A stretch of 64,000 nucleotides of DNA from NCBI RefSeq assembly GCF_020097815.1, contig NZ_CP083663.1, positions 1,364,001-1,428,000 of the forward strand, in the 5' to 3' direction. The stretch is from Haloprofundus salinisoli. GTDB taxonomy: Archaea; Halobacteriota; Halobacteria; Halobacteriales; Haloferacaceae. The notes beneath the pieces are model-generated. The model ran no database searches. It worked only from the letters and a program-made list of their open reading frames with translations, and was not told the DNA's origin. Below, one piece after another: positions 44,869-53,322 of this stretch (the stretch's first letter is position 1; every line of letters begins with the position of its first letter). The position numbers and the translations under genes were made by a program.

Positions 44869-46542
44869 ATGACCGAAGACGACTCACACTCCGACGACGG
44901 TGAACCCGCGGACACGGCGTCGGAGCAACGAAGACGCGCTGGCGACGAGGAGACGAGCAACACACGGTCCGACACCCCATCGGACCGAACTCCACCCGAC
45001 CAGACCAGCGAGGGGAGGTCGGCCGACCCCGCGGCTGACGGTTCCACCGAAACAGGGGACGCCGCCGACGAATCCGAGCTCTCGACCGCTCGACGGTCCG
45101 GCGCGCCGAACCCCTCGCGTGCACTGAGCGACGTCGCACTCGACGACGACGGCGACGATAGTCGCGGCCTGTTCGACGACTTGCTCTCGGGAGAGCCGAT
45201 CTTCGAGAACAAGGAGGTCCTTCGACCGTCGTACACGCCCCACGAGCTCCCCCACCGGACCGACCAGATCAACCAGATGGCGACGATTCTCGTCTCCGCG
45301 CTCCGCGGCGAGACGCCGTCGAACATCCTCATCTACGGGAAGACGGGGACCGGCAAGACCGCAAGCGCGAAGTTCGTCAGCCAGGAACTGGAACGGACCT
45401 CACAGAAGTACGACGTCCCCTGCGAGGTCGAGTACATCAACTGCGAGGTGACCGACACCCAGTATCGCGTTCTCGCACAGCTCGCAAACAAGTTCATCGA
45501 GAAGAACCACGCGGTCATCGACGATCGCCTCCGTTCGCTCGAAACGCTGGCCGGACGGGCGCGCGAAGACGAGAACGCCCTCGCCGACACCGGGTTCGAC
45601 GCCGTCGGCGATGTCGACGCCCGCATCTCGGAACTCGAACGCGACCGCGAGGAGATGGAGTCGGTTCCGATGACGGGGTGGCCGACCGACCGCGTCTACT
45701 CGACTTTTTTCGACGCCGTCGACTACAACGAACGCGTCGTCGTTATCATGCTCGACGAGATCGACAAACTCGTCGAGAAATCCGGCGACGACACGCTGTA
45801 CAACCTCTCGCGGATGAACTCCGAGTTGGACAACTCGCGCATCTCCATCATGGGCATCTCCAACGACCTGAAGTTCACCGACTTCCTCGACCCGCGCGTC
45901 AAATCCTCGCTCGGCGAGGAGGAGATCGTCTTCCCGCCGTACGACGCCAACCAGCTGCGCGACATCCTCCAACACCGCGCGGACGTCGCGTTCAAGAGCC
46001 ACGTGCTCTCCGAGCACGTCATCCCGCTGTGTGCGGCGTTCGCCGCGCAGGAACACGGCGACGCTCGTCGCGCACTCGACCTCCTCCGGACCGCAGGCGA
46101 ACTCGCCGAGCGGAGTCAGGCCGATGGCGTCGCGGAGACGCACGTCCGGCAGGCACAGGACAAGATCGAACTCGATCGGGTCGTCGAAGTGGTCCGCACG
46201 CTCCCGACGCAGAGCAAAATCGTGCTCTTTTCTATCATCCTCCTCGAGAAGAACGGCGTCCACAACATCAACACCGGCGAGGTGTTCAACATCTACAAAC
46301 GCCTCTGCGAGGAGCTCGACGCCGACATCCTCACGCAGCGCCGTGTCACCGATCTCATCAGCGAACTCGACATGCTCGGCATCGTCAACGCCGTCGTCGT
46401 CTCCAAAGGTCGCTACGGTCGGACGAAGGAGATCAGCCTCTCGGTTCCCATCGACGAGACTGAAGCCGTCCTCCTCTCCGATTCGCGTCTCGGCGACATC
46501 GAGAACGCCCAGCCGTTTGTACAGGCGCGATTCGACAACTGA
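44869..46542 (+). CDS. orc1: Orc1/Cdc6 replication initiator
   Basis: The 557-residue AAA+ initiator has an acidic, disordered N terminus of about 110 residues, then ENKEVLRPSYTPHELPHR leading into Walker A GKTGTGKT (about 157-164). Walker B is VVIMLDEIDK near 290-298, with sensor-1 GISNDLKF and a C-terminal winged helix (about 460-557) for ORB recognition. It binds ORB DNA and recruits MCM. The ATG at 44869 was chosen because the conserved protein needs nothing upstream; a longer frame runs through ORB 4. Confidence 0.93.
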   Translation: MTEDDSHSDDGEPADTASEQRRRAGDEETSNTRSDTPSDRTPPDQTSEGRSADPAADGSTETGDAADESELSTARRSGAPNPSRALSDVALDDDGDDSRGLFDDLLSGEPIFENKEVLRPSYTPHELPHRTDQINQMATILVSALRGETPSNILIYGKTGTGKTASAKFVSQELERTSQKYDVPCEVEYINCEVTDTQYRVLAQLANKFIEKNHAVIDDRLRSLETLAGRAREDENALADTGFDAVGDVDARISELERDREEMESVPMTGWPTDRVYSTFFDAVDYNERVVVIMLDEIDKLVEKSGDDTLYNLSRMNSELDNSRISIMGISNDLKFTDFLDPRVKSSLGEEEIVFPPYDANQLRDILQHRADVAFKSHVLSEHVIPLCAAFAAQEHGDARRALDLLRTAGELAERSQADGVAETHVRQAQDKIELDRVVEVVRTLPTQSKIVLFSIILLEKNGVHNINTGEVFNIYKRLCEELDADILTQRRVTDLISELDMLGIVNAVVVSKGRYGRTKEISLSVPIDETEAVLLSDSRLGDIENAQPFVQARFDN

Positions 46543-46548
46543 TTTTCA

Positions 46549-46572
46549 CACCCCTCTGTTTCGACTCTAAAC
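46549..46572 (-). promoter_or_regulatory. ORB-like element 5, just after orc1
   Basis: On the minus strand the site reads TTTAGAGTCGAAACAGAGGG followed by GTGTG, 6 nt beyond the orc1 stop codon, in the gap between convergent orc1 and sec11. Confidence 0.6.
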
Positions 46573-46649
46573 CCGGATTTCAGACGCGAAACATGAGCTT
46601 AAGAGAGCTAACGGTCTGCACTCGAAATAGTGGTATACTCCCGGTCCGC

Positions 46650-47489
46650 TTACGCCGAGATAGACGCCGTCGTTGGAGGCGACCCGACGGATGCGCTCGG
46701 TTCCGAGAGACGTTCGGTGGTCGACGACTCCTCCGTTGGCGAGAAAACGACGACTGACGGTCCAGCGTCGGTCGTCGCAGGTGCCGTGCTCGCAAAGGCG
46801 AGGCGAACCCATCCGAGATACGGAATACGAACCCGCGCGACGCCGGTTACCCACTCCTCTTTGACGGGTGCACTGATGGTGCTCGTCTGGTCGTACGTCG
46901 GGTTGTTGTCGCCCTTCGTAATGTAGGCGTCGTACGGCGCGGGACAGAACTCCAGTTCCTCGCAGTTGTCTGCGGTGATGTAGTCCGGGTTCGCCTTCTC
47001 GTACCAGTTCTCGCCCGATTCGACCCGAAACATGGCCCGGTGGATAATCGGCGGGCCGGCGCTGTTAGGGTTGTCGTAGACGATAACGGAGCCGTAGGAC
47101 CCGAGTGACCGGTAGTCCGCTTCCTGACCTTCGGCGAACGTGACGACGCTCGACCCGCCGCCTGCGTCCGGTGCGAACCGACCGGGTTCGGTGATGAAGA
47201 TGAGGTCGCCTCGCTCCATGTGCGGTTCCATGCTCCCGCTCTCGACGGCGACCATCGGAGGCCAGACGCCGGCGACGGCGAACAGGAGGGCTCCGATAGC
47301 GAGAACGATGGCAGCACTGCTGAGCAGTTCCCGGAGAAACATGAACGGACCGTCTTGGTCGTGAAGAAACCTGTCGACGGGACCGCCGGACGAGCCATCG
47401 GTGTCGGTACGATCGGAAGAAGCGGAGGTCCCGCCCCCTCCGGATGATTCAGAACTATCGGAGGGCGGGCGGCTATCTCCAGCACTCAT
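46650..47489 (-). CDS. sec11: signal peptidase I, archaeal (Sec11) type
   Basis: The 279-residue membrane protease has an acidic N terminus of about 45 residues and one clear transmembrane helix (about 58-78). Catalytic segments are SGSMEP (Ser 86), IIHRA (His 150) and TKGDNN (Asp 194). Histidine in place of the bacterial lysine marks the archaeal/ER type. It removes signal peptides of Sec-exported proteins. It is divergent from polD1. Confidence 0.92.
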   Translation of the reverse strand: MSAGDSRPPSDSSESSGGGGTSASSDRTDTDGSSGGPVDRFLHDQDGPFMFLRELLSSAAIVLAIGALLFAVAGVWPPMVAVESGSMEPHMERGDLIFITEPGRFAPDAGGGSSVVTFAEGQEADYRSLGSYGSVIVYDNPNSAGPPIIHRAMFRVESGENWYEKANPDYITADNCEELEFCPAPYDAYITKGDNNPTYDQTSTISAPVKEEWVTGVARVRIPYLGWVRLAFASTAPATTDAGPSVVVFSPTEESSTTERLSEPSASVGSPPTTASISA

Positions 47490-47599
47490 TGCGCCCCGAT
47501 TCGGCCCGTCCGCGTTTCAACTTTCTGGAGCCCTCGCCGCCGACGTCGGTCCCCGGTCGTCTCCGGCACGCTTTTCTTTCGACCTGTGTATCTCTGCCT

Positions 47600-49354
47600 G
47601 TGCCGCTGGAGACGCCCTCACGCATCGTGAAAGCGCTCGCCAGCCGCGGCTACAACGCCGAACGCGAGGCCGTGACCCTGCTCGCCAGCGCAGCGAACCC
47701 CCCCGAGGCGTTGGAGCGTGCCATCGAAGCCGCCCCCGACGACGCACTTCGACTCACCGTCGACCAGGTCAGAGCGGTCCTCGACGGCGGAGCCAACGCG
47801 GCGGACGCGCCGACGAAGCCGACCCCGGCCTCGCCTGCCTCGTCCCCGTCGTCCGACCCGGCCGATTCGACCGACCCGGCCAACTCGACCGACTCGACCG
47901 ACCCAGTTGACTCGGTCAACTCGGACGGTACGATGGACTCCAGCGCGACCACGACGGCAGCCCCCTCCGAGTCGTCGACGGTCAACCCGTCCGTTTCCAC
48001 TGCACCCTCGACGGAGAATCCGCCGACTCAGACGAGTTCTCCAGTGGAAACGGAGGGGTCGAGCTCCCGATCCGCGGAGACGGTCACCGCGCCGACGACC
48101 CGTTCGCCGGACGCGAACTCCGACTCCGCGCACGTCCGCGACCCCGCGAAACGCTCGCTCGACATCGCCAACGACATGACCGGCGCGAGTACCGGCACCG
48201 GCGAGTACAAGCAGTTCGTCACGACGTTTCGGGACCGCTACGACCGCCTGTCGAAACTCCTTCGCGGACGTGTCAACCACCGACCGGCGAAGTCCATCGG
48301 CGACATGGTCGGGGGCAGTGAAGTCGACCTCATCGGCCTCGTCAACGACGTTCGCTCGACGGCGAGCGGTCACTGGCTCGTCGAACTGGAGGACACCACG
48401 GGGACGTTCCCCTGTCTGGTGATGAAGGACAAGGGCATCGCCGACAACGTCGACGAACTCCTGATGGACGAGTGCATCGCCATCCAGGGGACGCTCTCGG
48501 ACGACTCGGGTATCGTCTTCGTCGATACGCTGCACTTTCCGGACGTGCCGCGGACGTTCCGGCCGAAGACGGCCGACAGACACGTCCAGGCGGCGCTCAT
48601 CTCCGACGTCCACGTCGGCAGCCAGGAGTTCATGGCCGACGCGTGGCACTCCTTTACCGACTGGCTCCACACCCCCGAAGCCGACCCGGTCGAGTATCTG
48701 CTCATCGCCGGCGACATGGTCGAGGGCGTCGGCGTCTACCCGAATCAGGACGAGGAGCTCGACACCGTCGACATCTACGACCAGTACGAGGAGTTCTCCG
48801 AGTATCTGAAGGAGGTGCCCGGCGACACGGAGATCGTCATGATACCGGGCAACCACGACGCGGTCCGCCTCGCAGAACCGCAACCGGGCTTCGACGAGGA
48901 ACTTCGAGACATCATGACCGCCCACGACGCCCACATTACCTCGAATCCCTCGACGGTGACCATCGAGAACGTCTCGGTGCTGATGTATCACGGCGTCTCT
49001 CTCGACGAGGTCATCGCCGAACTCCCCGCCGAGAAGGCGAGTTACGACGAACCGCACAAGGCGATGTACCAACTTCTCAAAAAGCGCCACGTCGCCCCGC
49101 AGTACGGCGGTCACATGCGCCTCGCGCCCGAAGAGCGCGACTACCTCGTCATCGACGACGTCCCCGAGGTGTTCCACACCGGCCACGTCCACAAACTCGG
49201 CTGGGGGAAGTACCACAACGTCCTCGCGGTCAACTCGGGCTGCTGGCAGGAGCAGACCGACTTCCAGAAGAGCGTCAACATCAATCCTGATTCCGGTTAT
49301 GCGCCGATTCTCGACCTCGACACGCTGGATATGACGGTTCGGAAGTTCGCATAG
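47600..49354 (+). CDS. polD1: DNA polymerase D small subunit (DP1)
   Basis: The 584-residue exonuclease/regulatory subunit of the archaeal replicative polymerase D has a short N-terminal helical domain (about 1-55). A low-complexity Asp/Ser/Thr/Pro linker (about 60-190) follows, then an OB fold (IGLVNDVRSTASGHWLVELED) and a calcineurin-like phosphoesterase domain. Its metal motifs are DVHVGS (about 336), GDMVEG (about 371), GNHD (about 417), YHGVS and GHVHK (about 529). The GTG at 47600 is preceded by a T-rich box about 26 nt upstream. The linker contains an ORB-like sequence. Confidence 0.93.
   Translation: MPLETPSRIVKALASRGYNAEREAVTLLASAANPPEALERAIEAAPDDALRLTVDQVRAVLDGGANAADAPTKPTPASPASSPSSDPADSTDPANSTDSTDPVDSVNSDGTMDSSATTTAAPSESSTVNPSVSTAPSTENPPTQTSSPVETEGSSSRSAETVTAPTTRSPDANSDSAHVRDPAKRSLDIANDMTGASTGTGEYKQFVTTFRDRYDRLSKLLRGRVNHRPAKSIGDMVGGSEVDLIGLVNDVRSTASGHWLVELEDTTGTFPCLVMKDKGIADNVDELLMDECIAIQGTLSDDSGIVFVDTLHFPDVPRTFRPKTADRHVQAALISDVHVGSQEFMADAWHSFTDWLHTPEADPVEYLLIAGDMVEGVGVYPNQDEELDTVDIYDQYEEFSEYLKEVPGDTEIVMIPGNHDAVRLAEPQPGFDEELRDIMTAHDAHITSNPSTVTIENVSVLMYHGVSLDEVIAELPAEKASYDEPHKAMYQLLKKRHVAPQYGGHMRLAPEERDYLVIDDVPEVFHTGHVHKLGWGKYHNVLAVNSGCWQEQTDFQKSVNINPDSGYAPILDLDTLDMTVRKFA
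48036..48062 (+). promoter_or_regulatory. ORB-like sequence inside polD1
   Basis: GTTCTCCAGTGGAAACGGAG followed by GGGTCGAG lies in the part of polD1 encoding the unstructured linker. It matches the ORB core as well as those in oriC do, but lacks the long G-string. Confidence 0.55.
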
Positions 49355-49359
49355 CGACG

Positions 49360-49393
49360 TTTTACGCTGGTTCGCTCCGCTCGCCCCGTAAAA
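49360..49393 (+). terminator. inverted repeat after polD1, possible terminator
   Basis: TTTTACG (49360-49366) and CGTAAAA (49387-49393) form a 7-bp stem with a C/G-rich 20-nt loop, starting 6 nt after the polD1 stop. The rest of the gap to 49625 holds a TTTTA box before the flavoenzyme gene and a poor ORB-like stretch near 49488. Confidence 0.4.
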
Positions 49394-49625
49394 GCTCGGA
49401 CAAAAGTACTGCCTCCGACCGACGACTCAGATACCGTACGCCGTCCCGACGATGGTCATGACGATTCCGCTCGCCCACCTTCTCGTCTCCAAGCGAAGCG
49501 AGGGGGGTTCGCGCTCCGAATCGACTACCTGAGTGCGACTGCTCGGGGTTCGATACCACACATCGCGTGCACTCCGCGTGCACCACCGCCGTCTCCCTTT
49601 TACCGGGGCGTCCTTCGACCTGAAT

Positions 49626-50750
49626 ATGTCCGAATTCGACGCGCTGTTCGAGACGTTCGAGTTCGAGGGAGTGTCGCTCGACAACAGAGTCGGCCTCGCG
49701 CCGATGACCCGGACGAGTGCGACAGACGACGGTCGCGCCACAGACCGGATGACGCGGTACTACGCCAAGTTCGCCCGCGGCGGCTTCGGCTTTCTCGTCT
49801 CCGAGGGCGTCTACCCCGACACCGAGTACAGCCAGGGCTACCTGAACCAACCCGGTCTCGCCACCGAGGAGCAGACCAAATCGTGGACGGAAGTCACCGA
49901 CGCGGTCCACGAGGAAGGCAAACCAATCTTCGCCCAGCTGATGCACGCCGGCGCGATCTCGCAGGGGAACCCCCACGCCGACGAGACGGTCGCCCCCTCG
50001 GCTGTCCAGCCGGAAGGTGAGAAAGCGGAGCTGTACGGCGGTAGCGGTGCGTTCGAGACGCCGCGTGAACTGACCATCGAAGAACTCGGCGACATCGAGG
50101 CGTCGTTCGTCGAAGCCGCAGAGAACGCCCGCGAAGCCGGCTTCGACGGCGTCGAACTCCACGCCGCCAACGGCTACCTGCTCAACGAGTTCCTCGCGCC
50201 CGACGCCAACCAGCGCGACGACCGCTACGGCGGCGACGCCGAGAACCGCGCGCGCTTCCCCGCCGAAGTCGTCGAGGCCGTCTCCGAGGCGCTGCCCGAC
50301 GAGTTCGTCGTCGGCATCCGCGTCTCGCAGACGAAGGTGAACGATGAGACGCACGAGTGGCCCGGCGAGGAGTACGCGGCGACGGTGTTCGATGTGCTCT
50401 CGGAGGCGGGCGCGGACTACGTTCACACCACCGAGGGCGACGGTCTCGCCCCGGCGTTCGGCGACGACGGCCCGACGCTCGCCGAAGTCGCCGTCGAACA
50501 CGCCGACGCGCCCGTCGTCGCCAACGGCGGACTCGGCGACCCCGAGGCGGCCCGCGCCGCGCTCGACGACGGGGCGGACCTCCTGACGCTCGGGACGAGC
50601 GCGCTCGCCAACGCCGACTGGCCCGAGCGCGTCCGAAACGACGAGGACCTCGACGAGTTCGACCCCGGCGCGATTCTCGTCCCCGAGGCGACTATCGGCG
50701 ACAACGAGCTCCCGGACACCGACGCTGCCGCCGAGACGGCCGACGACTGA
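49626..50750 (+). CDS. NADH:flavin oxidoreductase (Old Yellow Enzyme family)
   Basis: The 374-residue TIM-barrel FMN enzyme has NRVGLAPMTRTSATDDGRATDRMTRYY at the N-terminal FMN site and GKPIFAQLMHAGAISQ. The catalytic FDGVELHAANGYLLNEFLAPDANQRDDRYGG segment follows, then ADYVHTTEGDG and PVVANGGLGD phosphate-binding turns. Such enzymes reduce activated C=C bonds; the substrate is unknown. The ATG at 49626 lies about 27 nt after a TTTTA box. A longer upstream frame is not family-like. Confidence 0.9.
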   Translation: MSEFDALFETFEFEGVSLDNRVGLAPMTRTSATDDGRATDRMTRYYAKFARGGFGFLVSEGVYPDTEYSQGYLNQPGLATEEQTKSWTEVTDAVHEEGKPIFAQLMHAGAISQGNPHADETVAPSAVQPEGEKAELYGGSGAFETPRELTIEELGDIEASFVEAAENAREAGFDGVELHAANGYLLNEFLAPDANQRDDRYGGDAENRARFPAEVVEAVSEALPDEFVVGIRVSQTKVNDETHEWPGEEYAATVFDVLSEAGADYVHTTEGDGLAPAFGDDGPTLAEVAVEHADAPVVANGGLGDPEAARAALDDGADLLTLGTSALANADWPERVRNDEDLDEFDPGAILVPEATIGDNELPDTDAAAETADD

Positions 50751-50772
50751 GGAGCGGAGCTCGACTCTCGCG

Positions 50773-51234
50773 TTACGGCTGGAGCCGATATCGCACGGTT
50801 CGCTGGCCGTCGAACCTCGGCCCCGACCCCTGTTGCTGGAAGCCGACCCGCTCTGCGGCCCCGCGGAGGTCGTCGGCGTCTGCCCCGACGAGCAGTTCGG
50901 CGTCCATCCGCTCGGCGCGCGCAAAGCGGAGCGGCTCTTCGAGGAGTCGCTCGACCGCGTCGGCGGCGCCGCCGAACTGCGTGACGTGGACCGTCCGGTC
51001 TCTGGCGTCGTAGCTGACGAAGCCGACGATGGGCTCTTCGGTCGTCGCGTCCGGTCGGTCGATGTCGTCCGTCTCCGCCCCATCGGCGTCCTCGTTCGGT
51101 CCGGTGACGGTGTTCGCTTCGGTGGCGACGTGGACGGTTCTGTCGTGGACGAGGTTCCGCATCACGTCGGTCGGTGCGTCGGCGATACCGGCGAGGGTCG
51201 CGGCGTCGGCTTCGACCGCATCGCGTATCTCCAT
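50773..51234 (-). CDS. GNAT-like protein
   Basis: The 153 residues begin MEIRDAVEADAATLAGIADAP and end RAAERVGFQQQGSGPRFDGQRTVRYRLQP, the opening and closing patterns of GNAT folds. The acetyl-CoA motif A is not clear (FARAERMDAELLVGADADD), and an acidic insertion of about 25 residues lies in the middle. Activity is uncertain. Confidence 0.55.
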   Translation of the reverse strand: MEIRDAVEADAATLAGIADAPTDVMRNLVHDRTVHVATEANTVTGPNEDADGAETDDIDRPDATTEEPIVGFVSYDARDRTVHVTQFGGAADAVERLLEEPLRFARAERMDAELLVGADADDLRGAAERVGFQQQGSGPRFDGQRTVRYRLQP

Positions 51235-51379
51235 ACCGCAGGTTTCGCACCGGCGCGCTTAAGCCCGTGGGTATCAGTCGCACACTACGTCGGCGACCGC
51301 GCTCCCGCCTGCGCCTTCGGGACCGGCAACCGTTGGGAGAGTGAACACAGTTATGCGTTCTCCACCGCTATCGCACGCC

Positions 51380-51436
51380 ATGTCTGAGCACCCCGGTACC
51401 GACCGACCGCGAGAGGTGACGCTCGCATGCGAGTAG
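51380..51436 (+). CDS. 18-residue upstream ORF overlapping lysC
   Basis: An ATG 26-27 nt after a TTATGC box (51351-51356) would be translated leaderless as MSEHPGTDRPREVTLACE. Its stop (51434-51436) lies 8 nt inside lysC in another frame. The lysC Shine-Dalgarno sequence GAGGTGA (51413-51419) lies within it, so translation of the two is probably linked. Confidence 0.45.
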   Translation: MSEHPGTDRPREVTLACE

Positions 51437-52605
51437 TCGCGAAGTTCGGCGGGACGAGTCTCGGCAGCGGCGACCGAATCAACCGCGCCGCCGACTCCGT
51501 CGCCGCCGCCGTCGAACAGGGGCACGAAATCGCCGTCGTCGCCAGCGCGATGGGCAGCACGACCGACGACCTACTGGACGAAATTCAGTTCGAGGCCGAC
51601 GACCGCGACCGCGCCGAAATCGTCAGCATGGGCGAGCGAACGAGCGTCCGGATGCTGAAGGCCGCGCTCTCGGCGCGCGGCGTCGACGCGCTGTTCGTCG
51701 AACCCGGCAGCGAGGAGTGGCCCATCATCACGAACGACCTCGGCGAAGTCGACGTCGAGGAGACCCAGCGCCGCGCGGCGGACCTCGCGCGGCGACTCGA
51801 CGGCGTCGTCCCGGTCATCACCGGCTTCCTCGCACAGAACCTCGACGACGAGATAACGACGCTCGGCCGCGGCGGCAGCGACACCAGCGCCGTCATGCTC
51901 GGCAGGTATATGGACGCCGACGAGGTCGTCATCGTCACCGACGTCGAAGGCGTCATGACCGGCGACCCACGCGTCGTCGAGGGCGCGCGAAACGTCGGGC
52001 GCATCACCGTCGACGAACTCCGGAACCTCTCGTTCCGCGGCGCTGAAGTCGTCGCCCCGAGCGCGCTGAGCTACAAGGACGACCACCTCGCGGTTCGCGT
52101 CGTCCATTACCAACACGGCGACCTGCTGACCGGCGGCACCCAGATAGAGGGCCAGTTCCGCAACCTCATCGACCTCCAGGAGACGCAGTTGGCCTGCCTC
52201 ACCGTCGCCGGCCGCGCGATTCGCAACCGCCCGGGCATCCTCGCGGATCTCTCGGAGTCGCTTCGAGGCTCCAACATCAACATCGAAGCCGTCGCCAGCG
52301 GGATGGACTCGGTCACGATCTACGTCGCCACCGAGGAAGCCGAAGAGGCCGAGAGCCTGCTGCACGACGCCGTCGTCGCCGACCAGTCGCTCTCCAGCGT
52401 CACTGTCGACGAGCCCGTCGCCGTCATCCGCATCACCGGCGGCGAACTCCCCAACCAACCCGGAATCATCCGCGGCATCGTCTCGCCGCTGGCCGAAGCG
52501 AGCATCAACATCCACGACCTCATCACGAGCGCCACTTCCGTCGCCGTCTTCGTCGACTGGGACGACCGCGAGCAGACCCTCGAAATCGTCCAAGAGAGGA
52601 TGTAG
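51427..52605 (+). CDS. lysC: aspartate kinase
   Basis: This 392-residue enzyme makes aspartyl phosphate, the entry to threonine, methionine and lysine synthesis. The amino-acid-kinase domain starts KFGGTSLGSG (6-15) and includes ERTSVRML, GRGGSDTSAVMLG and EGVMTGDPR. Two ACT domains at about 260-392 (AGRAIRNRPGILADLSESL; GGELPNQPGIIRGIVSPL) give feedback control by amino acids. A strong Shine-Dalgarno GAGGTGA 7 nt before the ATG fixes the start and is unusual next to the many leaderless genes here. Confidence 0.95.
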   Translation: MRVVAKFGGTSLGSGDRINRAADSVAAAVEQGHEIAVVASAMGSTTDDLLDEIQFEADDRDRAEIVSMGERTSVRMLKAALSARGVDALFVEPGSEEWPIITNDLGEVDVEETQRRAADLARRLDGVVPVITGFLAQNLDDEITTLGRGGSDTSAVMLGRYMDADEVVIVTDVEGVMTGDPRVVEGARNVGRITVDELRNLSFRGAEVVAPSALSYKDDHLAVRVVHYQHGDLLTGGTQIEGQFRNLIDLQETQLACLTVAGRAIRNRPGILADLSESLRGSNINIEAVASGMDSVTIYVATEEAEEAESLLHDAVVADQSLSSVTVDEPVAVIRITGGELPNQPGIIRGIVSPLAEASINIHDLITSATSVAVFVDWDDREQTLEIVQERM

Positions 52606-52697
52606 TCGCCGCGCTCTCCAGTCTCGATTCTCTACTTCCACCGGAGGCGTTTCGTATCGACGACAAGATTTATTCTCGGGCACTCCGCAGGCGGACT

Positions 52698-53183
52698 ATG
52701 GGCACTCGCCGCGTTCTCGGTCCGCTCCGCATCTCTCTTGCGGCCGTCGGCATCTGTCTCGTCGCCCTCGGCGTCGCCGACTTTGCAGCCGCGACGACCG
52801 GGCGGTACGCGGACACATTCGGCGCGAGCTTCGGGAGGATGTTCGGGGTCGCCGCCGTTGCCGCCGGGTCGACGCTTGTCGGCGGCGGCTTGGCGATACC
52901 TGCCTCTCCCGACACTTTTAGCGGGTCGTGGCTTCGGTACTCGGTCCCTCAACGACGACTCGCCGCGTTCGGCGTTCTTGTGACGTTTGTCCCGCCGCTC
53001 CTGCTAGCGACTGTCGCACCCGGCGGTGCGATACTCGACCGTCTGTTCGTCGCGTTTCTGCCGTTCGCCTTCTTTCACGTCGCCCAGTTCGGTGCGCTCA
53101 CAGCCCTCACGGCGCTGGCGTGGCGCATCGTCGATGGTCTCTTGAATCACCGACGCAGCGTCTCTAGCCTCGACCGTTCGTAG
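52698..53183 (+). CDS. four-helix membrane protein of unknown function
   Basis: The 161 residues have hydrophobic segments at about 11-32, 45-66, 90-112 and 118-145 with short charged loops, and no recognised motif. A basic C terminus (HRRSVSSLDRS) suggests a cytoplasmic end. Codon use is like neighbours. Confidence 0.55.
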   Translation: MGTRRVLGPLRISLAAVGICLVALGVADFAAATTGRYADTFGASFGRMFGVAAVAAGSTLVGGGLAIPASPDTFSGSWLRYSVPQRRLAAFGVLVTFVPPLLLATVAPGGAILDRLFVAFLPFAFFHVAQFGALTALTALAWRIVDGLLNHRRSVSSLDRS

Positions 53184-53322
53184 CGCGGGGCAGTTTACGC
53201 CAATACCGATGTCCACTACTCCGGTTTCCTCCCCACAGTCGCACACTCGCTGCCAGTTCTGCGCGGTAACGTACAGACGTCGGTAGGGTGGTATTAAGCC
53301 ACGATGCGACGACGCGCCGACC

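Noticed and set aside
52630-52660. ORB-like CTTCCACCGGAGGCGTTTCG
   Set aside because: The order of the TTCCA, GAAAC and GGGG parts is wrong and there is no G-run; it looks like a chance partial dyad.
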